From: an uncultured Atopobium sp.
GTDB taxonomy: Bacteria > Actinomycetota > Coriobacteriia > Coriobacteriales > Atopobiaceae
Assembly (NCBI GenBank): GCA_946647055.1
Contig: CAMPCT010000009.1
Coordinates: 1 to 25,344, forward strand
Length of the DNA: 25,344 nt
Direction of reading: 5' to 3'
Within the stretch, counting starts at the first letter, position 1; each line of letters starts with the position of its first letter. The translations under genes and the position numbers were made by a program. Positions 5,754 through 13,300 of this stretch are shown one piece after another. The notes beneath the pieces were generated by a model that saw nothing but the letters and a program-made list of their open reading frames with translations, ran no database searches and was not told the origin of the DNA.

Positions 5754-7163
5754 ATGTCGTTCACCCCGATGGACGCGGCTGCATACCGCGCCCTCTCCGA
5801 CGAGGCGTTTGAAAAGCGCTTCGCTGAGGTCAAGGACCTCATGAACGCCGAGGCTCTGCCCGAGGGCGTCACCGATGACATGCTCTTCGCAGAGGCCGAG
5901 GTCATCCAGGCCGACATGGAGCGCCGCAACAAGCGCAACAGCTTCTCCGGTCTCGCCTATGCGGCTCCGAAGCCCGAGGCCATCGAGGAGCGCAACGCCA
6001 AGGCCGCGTCCGTCCTCGCAGGCGAGGGCAACGTCGTTGACACCACGGCTAAGGTCGAGCAGAAGCGCGGCTTCCAGCACGTGCGCGAGGGCAACTTCAC
6101 GGACTCCATCGAGTACCGCTCCGCCCTTGCCAACTTCTTCACGCGCACCGCTCCGATGCCCGCCGACATGCTCGCCAAGGCATACGCCGAGTATCGTGCC
6201 AACAACCCGGTGACGCTCAACGAGGGCTACTCCAACCTCACCGACCCGACCTTCACCAACACCTACAGCACCGCCGTGCCGCTGCCCATCACGCTCTCCA
6301 ACGAGATCGCGGTCGAGATGCACAACTACGGTGGCCTGTTCGAGAAGGTCAACCACACCAACTATCCCGGTGGCTACGTCGTGACCGAGTCCGACATGGT
6401 CGGCGAGGCCGTGTGGATCAACGACAAGGAGACCTCTCCCTGGCATCCCGACTACGACCCGCAGGCGTTCTCCTTCAGCGCCTACCAGCTTGAGTACCGT
6501 CACGCCCGTTCCCTGCTCGCGCAGGCCATGATGAGCGACAGCTTCAAGAACATCCTCGCGCCGCAGATCGCGCAGGAGTACAGCCGCCAGCTCAACATCG
6601 CCGTCTACAAGGGCACCGGCACGGGCCAGCCGACCGGCATCACCACCGACGCCCGCCTGATTGACGCCAGCAAGGGCAAGGCCACCATCATCGAGGCTTC
6701 CGCCGACGACCTCGCCGACTGGAGCTTCTGGACCGGCATCCTCTACAGCGCTGGCTACAACGGCTTCTACCGCAGCGTGGGCGAGTGGATCATGGGCGAC
6801 GGCACCTGGGGCAAGTACATCCTCGGCCTCAAGGACGCAAACAAGCGCCCCATCGCCAACTTCATCTCCACCGGCGCCGCCCTCAACGAGGCCGTCACGC
6901 CGATGCTCAACACGCGCCCGGTCAACCTGCTCGACGCCCAGGTGCTCCCCGGCTTCGATGAGGCCGCAGTGGGCGACATCTTCGCCGTGTTCGGCAACCC
7001 GCGCAACTACACGGTCAACACCCAGCCTGGCATGCCCCTCAGCACCGTCAGCTGGGACGACCACGACAACAACCTCCACAAGACGAAGGTCATCATGGCC
7101 TGCGACGGCCGCGTGACCAACCCGTTCGGCTGGCTCTTCCTCAAGAAGAAGGCCGGTGCTTAG
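5754..7163 (+). CDS. Major capsid protein, HK97 fold
   Basis: The protein is 469 aa, which is long because the scaffold is fused. Roughly the first 105-130 residues are charged and helical, the expected delta domain removed by the S78 protease. The HK97 fold then begins near 'LPITLSNEIAVEMHNYGGLFEKV' (about 180), with the E-loop/P-domain region and the hallmark GTGTGQPTGI near residue 285. The A-domain end is 'FAVFGNPRNYTVNTQPGMPLSTV', followed by 'VIMACDGRVTNPFGWLFL'. AAAGGAG lies 6-7 nt upstream of ATG 5754. Codon use is extremely GC-biased, consistent with high expression. The stop codon overlaps the AGGAGG of the next gene. The exact cleavage site cannot be read from sequence alone. Confidence 0.97.
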   Translation: MSFTPMDAAAYRALSDEAFEKRFAEVKDLMNAEALPEGVTDDMLFAEAEVIQADMERRNKRNSFSGLAYAAPKPEAIEERNAKAASVLAGEGNVVDTTAKVEQKRGFQHVREGNFTDSIEYRSALANFFTRTAPMPADMLAKAYAEYRANNPVTLNEGYSNLTDPTFTNTYSTAVPLPITLSNEIAVEMHNYGGLFEKVNHTNYPGGYVVTESDMVGEAVWINDKETSPWHPDYDPQAFSFSAYQLEYRHARSLLAQAMMSDSFKNILAPQIAQEYSRQLNIAVYKGTGTGQPTGITTDARLIDASKGKATIIEASADDLADWSFWTGILYSAGYNGFYRSVGEWIMGDGTWGKYILGLKDANKRPIANFISTGAALNEAVTPMLNTRPVNLLDAQVLPGFDEAAVGDIFAVFGNPRNYTVNTQPGMPLSTVSWDDHDNNLHKTKVIMACDGRVTNPFGWLFLKKKAGA

Positions 7164-7173
7164 GAGGTAGCGC

Positions 7174-7512
7174 ATGGTTAACGTTACCGTGCTGCGCTCC
7201 TTCAGGGACTACGTGGAGCACGTCAACCGCGAGCCGGGTGACGTGTTCCACGCCACCGAGGAGCGCGCGGCGTCCATCGCCGACAAGCTCCCCGGCTTCA
7301 TCGCCTACGAGGCCGCTGATGGCCCCGTCGAGGCCAAGGGCGAGCAAGAGAACACCATCGCTGAAAAGAAACCCGAGAAGGCTGTCTCAAAAGCTCAGGC
7401 GGACGTCTCCAAGCTCACCGTCGCGCAGCTCAAGGGCCTGTGCGCGGAGCGCGGCATCGACGTCCCGAAGGGCGCCAAGAAGGCCGACCTCGTGGCTCTT
7501 CTCGAGGAGTAA
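7174..7512 (+). CDS. Small head protein with C-terminal SAP/HeH/Rho-N-like domain
   Basis: The protein is 112 aa. Residues 1-48 look like a short beta-containing domain (VNVTVLRSFRDYVEHVNREPGDVF...). Residues 50-78 are a charged linker. Residues 80-112 (LTVAQLKGLCAERGIDVP, then GAKKADLVALLEE) form the helix-extension-helix seen in SAP, HeH and Rho N-terminal domains, which usually bind nucleic acid. Genes in this position between capsid and connector often encode small head-decoration or DNA-contacting proteins, and I would not go further. The start ATG 7174 has AGGAGG at 7162-7167. The neighbour downstream starts only 5 bp after its stop, so it belongs to the head operon. Confidence 0.75.
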   Translation: MVNVTVLRSFRDYVEHVNREPGDVFHATEERAASIADKLPGFIAYEAADGPVEAKGEQENTIAEKKPEKAVSKAQADVSKLTVAQLKGLCAERGIDVPKGAKKADLVALLEE

Positions 7513-7517
7513 GACAC

Positions 7518-7817
7518 ATGGCACTGCTTGACGAGATGCGCGTCCGTCTCCGTGTCGCGTCGGACATGACCGACTCGGAGATAGAGGGCGAGATTTACGC
7601 AGCCGTGGCGGACATGCGCCGCGTCGGGGTCAGGGAGGAGCTCCTTGACATGGATGCCCCAAGCCCCCTCGTCAAGCATGCCATCGCGCTCTACTGCAAG
7701 GCCTACTACGGCTACGACAACGCCGTCGAGCGTCCCCAGTTCATAGCCGCGTACGAGCGCACCGTCTGCGACCTGCTCAACAGCAAGGCCAACGAGTACC
7801 TCTTCCCGGAGGAATGA
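7518..7817 (+). CDS. Head-tail connector (gp6/adaptor-like) protein
   Basis: The protein is 99 aa, all-helical, beginning MALLDEMRVRLRV. The 'DSEIEGEIYAAVADMRRVGV' segment and 'LVKHAIALYCKAYYGYDN' are typical of Phage_connect/gp6-like adaptors, which form a ring under the portal. I chose ATG 7518, with GAGGAG at 7504-7509, over an upstream extension that would read through the end of the previous gene in another frame. Its stop overlaps the next start. Family assignment rests on length, helical pattern and gene order. Confidence 0.82.
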   Translation: MALLDEMRVRLRVASDMTDSEIEGEIYAAVADMRRVGVREELLDMDAPSPLVKHAIALYCKAYYGYDNAVERPQFIAAYERTVCDLLNSKANEYLFPEE

Positions 7818-8188
7818 TGCGCTGGAACAAGGTCGTCACCCTGCTCTCTCCCGCAGAGAAGTACCAGGACGACGCCGGTGTGTGGCACGAGGGCGAGCGC
7901 CGAGAGCGCACCGTCTTCTGCAACGAGTACACCATGGGCGTCGTCGCGCAGGCGCACCTCAGAAGCTCCGACGTCCGCGCGGCCAACTCCACCGACCCGG
8001 TGGACGTGGGCCTTCGCAACGAGCACATGATCCAGCTCCGTGCCATCGACTACCACGGCGAGGACCAGTGCATCTTCGAGGGCGTCGAATACGAGGTCAT
8101 GTACCTGTCCGGCTCGGGCGAGACGCGCATCCTCACCATCGGCGAGAAGCTCGGCAACAGCCCCGTGACGGGAGACCTCGATGGCTGA
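7817..8188 (+). CDS. Head closure (head-tail joining) protein
   Basis: The protein is 123 aa, beta-rich, starting MRWNKVVTLLSPAEKY. It has the pattern of SPP1 gp16-type head-closure proteins: an N-terminal strand, a long middle hairpin with 'RERTVFCNEYTMG', and 'CIFEGVEYEVMYLSGSGETRILTIGEKL' at the end. ATG 7817 overlaps the connector stop as TGATG. ATG 7814 is also in frame, but the GGAGGA at 7808-7813 would then touch the start codon, so 7817 is preferred. The order connector, closure, gp10-like, terminator supports the call. Confidence 0.78.
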   Translation: MRWNKVVTLLSPAEKYQDDAGVWHEGERRERTVFCNEYTMGVVAQAHLRSSDVRAANSTDPVDVGLRNEHMIQLRAIDYHGEDQCIFEGVEYEVMYLSGSGETRILTIGEKLGNSPVTGDLDG

Positions 8189-8693
8189 CATAACCGTCGA
8201 GGCCGACGCCTTCGGGCGGACGCTCGAGCAGCTCCTCAAGCGCATTGACTCCAACGTCAAGTACAAGGCCCCATCGGCCATTGAGGACTCGCTCGAACGT
8301 GGCGAGAAGGCCTGGAAGGCCAACGCCCGCGCCGTGCTCTCCGCCTCCTACACGAGGGGCGGCTGGGGCAAGGCGAGGAAGAATGCCGTCCGCTTCAAGA
8401 GCGGCGCGCACAAGGGCCAGGTCAAGCGCGGCTGGTACGGCCGCGTCTACAAGACCGGCAAGTACGCCAACTCAATACGACACCAGATGACAGGCGAGGG
8501 CGATGGGCCGGAGGGCGAGGTAGGCTCGCCGACCGTCCCCGGCCTCGCCCATCTGCTTGAGAAGGGGCACGCGAGCGTAGGCGGCGGCAGCGTCGCAGGC
8601 CGCGTGCACATTGAGCCAGCCGCAGAAGAGGCGTTCAAGTTCTTCGAGCGAGAGCTTGGCGACAAGGTCGAGGAGGCGCTGCGTGAAGCCTGA
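8181..8693 (+). CDS. HK97 gp10-like head-tail/tail completion protein
   Basis: The protein is 170 aa. The diagnostic part is 'GLAHLLEKGHA', then 'GGGSVAGRVHIEPAAEEAFKFF', the conserved HK97 gp10 family motif (an 'E-x-G-H' turn and a following 'H-I-x-P-A' element). The N-terminal half is a basic helical arm. Residues about 55-90 are strongly basic (GGWGKARKNAVRFKSG, KGQVKRGWYG), which is usual for this family. It overlaps the previous gene by 8 bp and has GGGAG at 8170-8174. It is thought to link the neck to the tail tube during assembly. Confidence 0.85.
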   Translation: MADITVEADAFGRTLEQLLKRIDSNVKYKAPSAIEDSLERGEKAWKANARAVLSASYTRGGWGKARKNAVRFKSGAHKGQVKRGWYGRVYKTGKYANSIRHQMTGEGDGPEGEVGSPTVPGLAHLLEKGHASVGGGSVAGRVHIEPAAEEAFKFFERELGDKVEEALREA

Positions 8694-9009
8694 CGACTAC
8701 GTGTTCCAGACGCTCTCATCGAGCGGCCTCAAGGGCACCAAGATCGGCTGGCCCGAGGGCGGCGCCCCGTCGCTCCCGTGGTTCACCTACAAGCGGCGCA
8801 AGGGCGGCGAGGTGTTCGCAGACGACACCCTCCACCACCGCATGCGCCGCTACGAGGCGGGCCTGTACCAGCGCGAGATTGACGAAGACGAGCGCGACGC
8901 ATTCGAGGAGGCAATCCTCCGGATCGGCCCATTCACCTCTGACGAGGTCTGGATACCCGGCGAGAACTGCTGGGTGACCAAATACAACTTCACATTTCAC
9001 GAGCAATAG
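8683..9009 (+). CDS. Probable tail terminator protein
   Basis: The protein is 108 aa. GTG 8683 is preceded by AGGAGG at 8671-8676 with good spacing and overlaps the gp10-like gene by 11 bp. The open frame extends upstream, but only through the previous gene in another frame. The N-terminus 'KPDDYVFQTLSSSGLKGTKIGWPEGGAPSLPW' has the shape of the short tail-terminator/minor-capsid proteins that cap the tail tube: a helix, then a strand with a conserved proline and tryptophan. Position immediately before the tail tube gene is the main support. Similarity by eye is modest. Confidence 0.65.
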   Translation: MKPDDYVFQTLSSSGLKGTKIGWPEGGAPSLPWFTYKRRKGGEVFADDTLHHRMRRYEAGLYQREIDEDERDAFEEAILRIGPFTSDEVWIPGENCWVTKYNFTFHEQ

Positions 9010-9020
9010 GAGGCTTTGCC

Positions 9021-9623
9021 ATGGGCAAGGTTATTTACGGACTCAAGAACGTCCACTATGCCATCTACACCCCCGGCACCAACGGCGCACCCGGCACCTA
9101 CGGCGAATGGAAGTCCATCCCCGGCGCCGTGTCCCTCTCCGCCGACGCCGACGCGAACCAGAACGATTTTTATGCCGACGACGTGATCTATGCCACGATT
9201 TCCAGCACCTCTAAGGAGACGGGCACCATCGAGTTCGCCGCCATCACCGACGAGATGTACAGCGACCTCTTCGGCTACAAGACCGACGCCACCTCCGGCC
9301 TCACCTACAAGGACACCGACGCGACGAACATCACCATCGCGCTCGGCTACGAGGTCAGCGGCAACGAGGGCAAGATGCGCGGCGTCCGCTACAACGTCAC
9401 CCTCACCGACCCGAGCCAGTCCGCCAACACCATGACTGACTCCACCGACCCCGACACCGTCTCCGTGGACTACACGGCGGTCGGCCGTGACTTCACCATC
9501 GGCACCCAGACGGTCAACGTGCTCAAGGCCCACTGCACCAACGACGGCACCGAGCACGAGGCCTACGACAACTTCTGGAACGCGGTTGTCGTCCCCGGCA
9601 AGGCCAGCACCCCCGGCGCCTAG
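9021..9623 (+). CDS. Major tail tube protein
   Basis: The protein is 200 aa, almost all beta, and polymerises around the tape measure. It begins MGKVIYGLKNVHYAIYTP and contains 'GEWKSIPGAVSLSADADANQNDFYADD', the strand pattern of phi13/TP901-type major tail proteins, then 'TGTIEFAAITDEMYSDLFGYK' and a C-terminal 'NVLKAHCTNDGTEHEAYDNFW'. AGGAGG (9008-9013) precedes ATG 9021 and overlaps the end of the previous gene. It is followed by an intrinsic terminator, which fits the need for many copies of this protein relative to the downstream tail genes. Confidence 0.9.
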   Translation: MGKVIYGLKNVHYAIYTPGTNGAPGTYGEWKSIPGAVSLSADADANQNDFYADDVIYATISSTSKETGTIEFAAITDEMYSDLFGYKTDATSGLTYKDTDATNITIALGYEVSGNEGKMRGVRYNVTLTDPSQSANTMTDSTDPDTVSVDYTAVGRDFTIGTQTVNVLKAHCTNDGTEHEAYDNFWNAVVVPGKASTPGA

Positions 9624-9637
9624 TCTCGCCACCTACA

Positions 9638-9655
9638 TAACGCATACAGCGACGG
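9638..9655 (+). repeat. Intergenic element copy TAACGCATA after the tail tube gene
   Basis: TAACGCATA (9638-9646), then CAGCGACGG, aligns with the spacer after the protease gene (5645 onward). In both, the element is followed by TTCCCTC and then a GAGTG or AGTG block. Here the following part (9656-9690) is an active-looking terminator. Confidence 0.55.
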
Positions 9656-9690
9656 CCCACTTCCCTCCGGGGGAGTGGGTCTTTCTTTGT
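9656..9690 (+). terminator. Intrinsic terminator after the tail tube gene
   Basis: CCCACTTCCC (9656-9665) pairs with GGGGAGTGGG (9670-9679), a 10-bp stem with one G-T pair and the loop TCCG. A T-rich tract (TCTTTCTTTG, 9680-9689) follows. It lies in the only sizeable gap between tail tube and chaperone, so it probably reduces transcription into the low-copy tail genes. A TATAAA at 9703-9708 lies downstream, but I could not find a matching -35 box. Confidence 0.85.
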
Positions 9691-9727
9691 GCGTTTGTTT
9701 CCTATAAACAGCGACCATGGAGGGTCC

Positions 9728-10132
9728 ATGCCCAAGATCGACTACGAGAACAACGGCACCGAGCACGAGTACGAGGCCAGCACCTACACCCTCGTCATCT
9801 ACGAGCAGGAGTTCAAGAAGGACCTCATCAAGGACGTCTTCGGGCGCATCGACATCCGCAACGCCGCCAAGAACTTCGATGATGACGGCAACATGATCGC
9901 CATGGACTACACCATCGACAACTGGATGGGCGAGCTGCGCGCCTTCTGGGCCATGCTCAAGACGAGCGCAGAGATTGCCCGCTCCGAGGGACGTCAGTAC
10001 GACAACGTCCCGCCGTTCGTCCAGTGGTGCGTCAAGACCCGCTCCATCGACATGGGCCAGATTTCTCAGGCCGTCTTCGATGAGTGCCAGCGGGGATTGT
10101 TTCGATCCGGAGCCGCCGACTCCGAGAAATAA
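9728..10132 (+). CDS. Tail assembly chaperone G (short form)
   Basis: The protein is 134 aa. It is the short product of the tail assembly chaperone gene (lambda gpG equivalent), which with its longer frameshift product loads the tape measure. It is acidic to neutral and mostly helical, with 'TYTLVIYEQEFKKDLIKDVFGRID' near the N-terminus. ATG 9728 has GGAGGG at 9719-9724. An in-frame GTG at 9689 has no ribosome binding site and lies in the terminator tail. A second frame opens beneath its end and continues 220 nt past the stop, the standard arrangement for programmed frameshifting. Position between tail tube and tape measure is diagnostic. Confidence 0.87.
   Translation: MPKIDYENNGTEHEYEASTYTLVIYEQEFKKDLIKDVFGRIDIRNAAKNFDDDGNMIAMDYTIDNWMGELRAFWAMLKTSAEIARSEGRQYDNVPPFVQWCVKTRSIDMGQISQAVFDECQRGLFRSGAADSEK
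10100..10105 (+). other. Putative +1 frameshift site TTTCGA
   Basis: In the G frame the bases read TTT (F125) then CGA. Slipping +1 re-pairs the Phe tRNA on TTC and enters the T frame at GAT. The G-frame stop follows eight codons later (10130-10132). Confidence 0.45.
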
Positions 10133-10352
10133 ACCGGCGAGGCGTGCTGACATGCTCCTGCCCTACACGCACATCTGGACCGAGCTGCTGAAGCTCGGCG
10201 TGTCTTGGGCTGATGGGCTGCGCATGCCGTGGGGCGTGTGCCGGATGCTGTTCGAGGCACGCGCCGATGCCTACGAGAGCGCGAAGCGCGGCGGCGATCA
10301 GGAAGAGGACGTCCGCTACGCGACCCCGCAGGACGTGAGCAACTGGATTTAG
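10104..10352 (+). CDS. Tail assembly chaperone T extension, reached by a +1 frameshift
   Basis: The T part continues 82 aa in the +1 frame (DPEPPTPRNKPARRAD...MLLPYTHIWTELLKLGV...VSNWI) and ends 6 nt before the tape measure ribosome binding site. The best slip site is TTT-C followed by GA at 10100-10105. Phe-tRNA on TTT can re-pair with TTC one base on, while the A-site codon CGA is slow to read. The fusion would be 207 aa. The 'PYTHIWTELLKLGVSW..LRMPWG' block resembles the short tryptophan/leucine-rich T domains of other phages. Independent initiation at ATG 10152 (66 aa, weak GAGG upstream) is the alternative. A -2 slip would give the same frame. Confidence 0.72.
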   Translation, partial: DPEPPTPRNKPARRADMLLPYTHIWTELLKLGVSWADGLRMPWGVCRMLFEARADAYESAKRGGDQEEDVRYATPQDVSNWI

Positions 10353-10367
10353 CAGGGGGTGGTCCCA

Positions 10368-13300
10368 TTGGCAGCGGGTGCCTACAAGGGTCTGACAATC
10401 CGCATCGGCGCTGATATGACCAAGCTGTCCACCGCTCTTCGTGGTGCTGACTCTGCCATCTACAAGACGCAGACGCAGCTGAACAAGCTCCAGAAGGCCG
10501 CAAAGGTAGACCCGGCTGGCGGCTACGCCGCAATGGGCAAGCAACTAGGGGCGCTCTCCCAACAAGCGGTCAACACCGCAGCCAGCATCAAGACGCTCAA
10601 GACGGGCATCGATGAGCTTGGCAGCACCGGCGCGGCTGGCGGCGGAACCATCGGCGAGCTTCTCGACGGCACCGAGAGCATAACGCTCGCTGCTGAGCAG
10701 GCACGCGCGAAGTACAGCGAGCTTGGCGGCGAGCTGGAAAAGGCCAACAGGGGAATCAGAGAGCTCACGGGCATCGACCTCTCGAAGGCAACGCGCAACG
10801 GCAACTACGACCTTGCGAAGCAATCTGCCATTAACGCCGCAGACGAGAAGGACAAGGCAAGCGTCGCCCAGCAGATCGCCCTCATCGACAATCTGAAAGA
10901 TAAGTGGGAAGAGGCCGAAAGGGCCCTAAGCGACTACGATGACGCAGCCCAGCTTGACAAGCTGAAGAACAAGCTTATCGAGCAGGAGGCCAGCTTCCGT
11001 GCCATCAACCAGCAGATTGTCGAGGTGAGCCGGAACCTCGCGCAGTCCGACAGATACGAGACCATGCCGGACATCGGCAAGGACCTGGAGAACACCAACA
11101 GGTACCTGACGCTCATCAGCGCCGCCGCCGACACGGCAAACAGCAGGTTCTCCACCCTCGATTCTGCCATGAAGGTCGACCCGTCGAACCTTGAAACCTC
11201 GCGCGAGCGGACCGAGGCCCTTGCCGAGGCGATGCAGACCGCACAGATGCAGTCCAGCCTGCTCAAGGACCGCCTGAGCGCCTACGAGGCGGCGGGCATA
11301 GACAGCATTGCCAAGAGCTTCGGCAGCGTCGCAGTCGAGGTCCAGCAGGCCGAGCGGTCATGGATGGACGCCAAGACGCAGCTCGACATGTTCAAGGCTT
11401 CGGGCGAGGAGAACGTTGAGAAGCAGAGGCAGCTCGAGCAGGCTGTCAGCTCCGCCCAGCAGCGCATGGACACGGCGCACGCATGCGAGCAGTACAACAA
11501 CCTGAAGGCCCGTGTGGCGGACGTCGATGCGCAGTTCGTCAAGATGGGCAAGTCCGTCGCTGACATAACGGTGCCTTCCGAGGTTGCACGCTCCATGTCC
11601 TCGTTGAAGTCCGCGTTCGAGAACATTAGCAAGTCGCTGAAGAGCACGGAGAGCGACGCGAAGTCATTCGACTCCGCCCTGAAGCTGAACCCCAACAACG
11701 TCACCATAGCCGCCACGCAGATGGACCTGCTCAAGGAGGCGGAGCGCCTTGCAAAGGAGGAGGCGGAAAGCCTTCGCCAGCAGCTTGACAACTACGACAC
11801 TGGTGCGATAGAGCAGGCAACCGAGCAGGACAAGTCTGCCATGCGCCAGCTCATAGACGCCTCGGAGGAGTACGAGCGAGCCTGCGAGCGCGTGCGCGAC
11901 ATCCGCGTCCAGATGTCCAACACCCAAGAGGGCATCGACACTTCCAAGGACCAGTCCGAGATACACGAGCTCGAGGACGTGCTCGGCAACCTCAAGTCCG
12001 AGCTGCAAGAGGCTGAGGCGGCGAAGGAGAGGGCGTTCCAGCACTTCGACCTCTCGAAGGGTCGCAAGGAAGTCCAAGAGCTAGAGACGGCGGTTGCCAA
12101 GAACGAGGCGACGCAGGACAGGCTCTACGCAACCATGCAGAAGCTCAGCGGCGTAGAGCTGTTCAGGAAGACCGACCTGTCCTCCGTCGAGAAGATGAAG
12201 ACCACCCTCGACTCCCTGAAGGACCAGTCCTTCGAGATGGACGGCCTCGGGTATGTCGGAGACCGCCTGAAGTCCGTCACCGCGTCACTGGACGAGGCGA
12301 AGGACAGATTCAAGCAGCTTGACGATGCATCAAAGATTGACCCCAACAACCTCGCCCTCGCAGAGGACAGGTCGCGCGCGCTCGCCCAAGTGACGCAGCT
12401 CGCCACCGAGAAGAGCACCTTGCTGTCCGCAGCGTACGCAAGGTTCAAGCCCGACAAGGTCAACGAGACAGCCATTGCGACCGGCCGCGTGGGAGAGTAC
12501 GCGGAGAGGGCTGCGAGAGACGCCGAAGCTGCTTTTGCAAAGATGGAGCAGGCTGCGGGCGAAGTCAGGACCAAGGAGCAGGAACTTGCAGAGTTCCCCG
12601 TCGCGTCGCTCCGCACGGATGAGGGCGTGGCGAAGTTCAACGAGCTGCAATCGGAGCTTGACCGGCTCAAGCAGAAGTATGAGGAGGCGGAGGCCGCTGC
12701 CAAGAAGGCATTTGCGGACTTCAGCACGGCGAAGGCCACGCAGGAGAGTCAGAGGCTACGTACCGAGATACACCAGAACGACGCCGAGCTGTCCGAGTTC
12801 AAGAGCAAGGCGCAGGAGCTCTCCGCCGTTGACGCAACCCCGAAGATAGACAAGGACTGGTCAGACAGCCTGAAGGCCGCCGAGGACAGGTTCGACCGCA
12901 TCAACAAGGTGATGCAGGAGAACCCGACCGGCTTCAACGTCGCAACCCAGAGGGCCGCTGCCCTCAAGGAGGCCATCGGCGCGGCAGAAAGCAAGGTCAG
13001 CTCCCTCAAGAGCCGCATGGCAGAGCTTGAGGGCAGGGGGATTGACAAGGCGGCGAAGTCGCTCGGAAACGTGGCTGTGGCAACCCAGAATGCGGAGAAG
13101 GCCGCAAGGGAAGCCAAGCAGTCCGTCGATGCGCTGGAGAAGGAGTACGAGCAGGCCAAGACGAAGGCCAAGGGCCTGAAGGACGAGATGGGCCGGACTG
13201 GCAAGGGAGCCACCGAGTACAGGAGGGCCCGCCAGGAAGTCGATGACCTGAAGCAGAAGCTTGACGAGGCGAAGCGCGCCCAGCAGGAGGCCGACGCGGC

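Noticed and set aside
5577..7175. 532-aa minus-strand open frame opposite the capsid gene
   Set aside because: It is a shadow of high third-position GC coding; its Val/Gly/Leu/Asp-rich composition has no domain pattern and it opposes a certain gene. Similar shadows at 15383-16669 and 18352-19533 were rejected for the same reason.
7440..7517. N-terminal extension of the connector gene
   Set aside because: It reads the end of the previous gene in another frame; ATG 7518 has a proper ribosome binding site and gives the normal family length.
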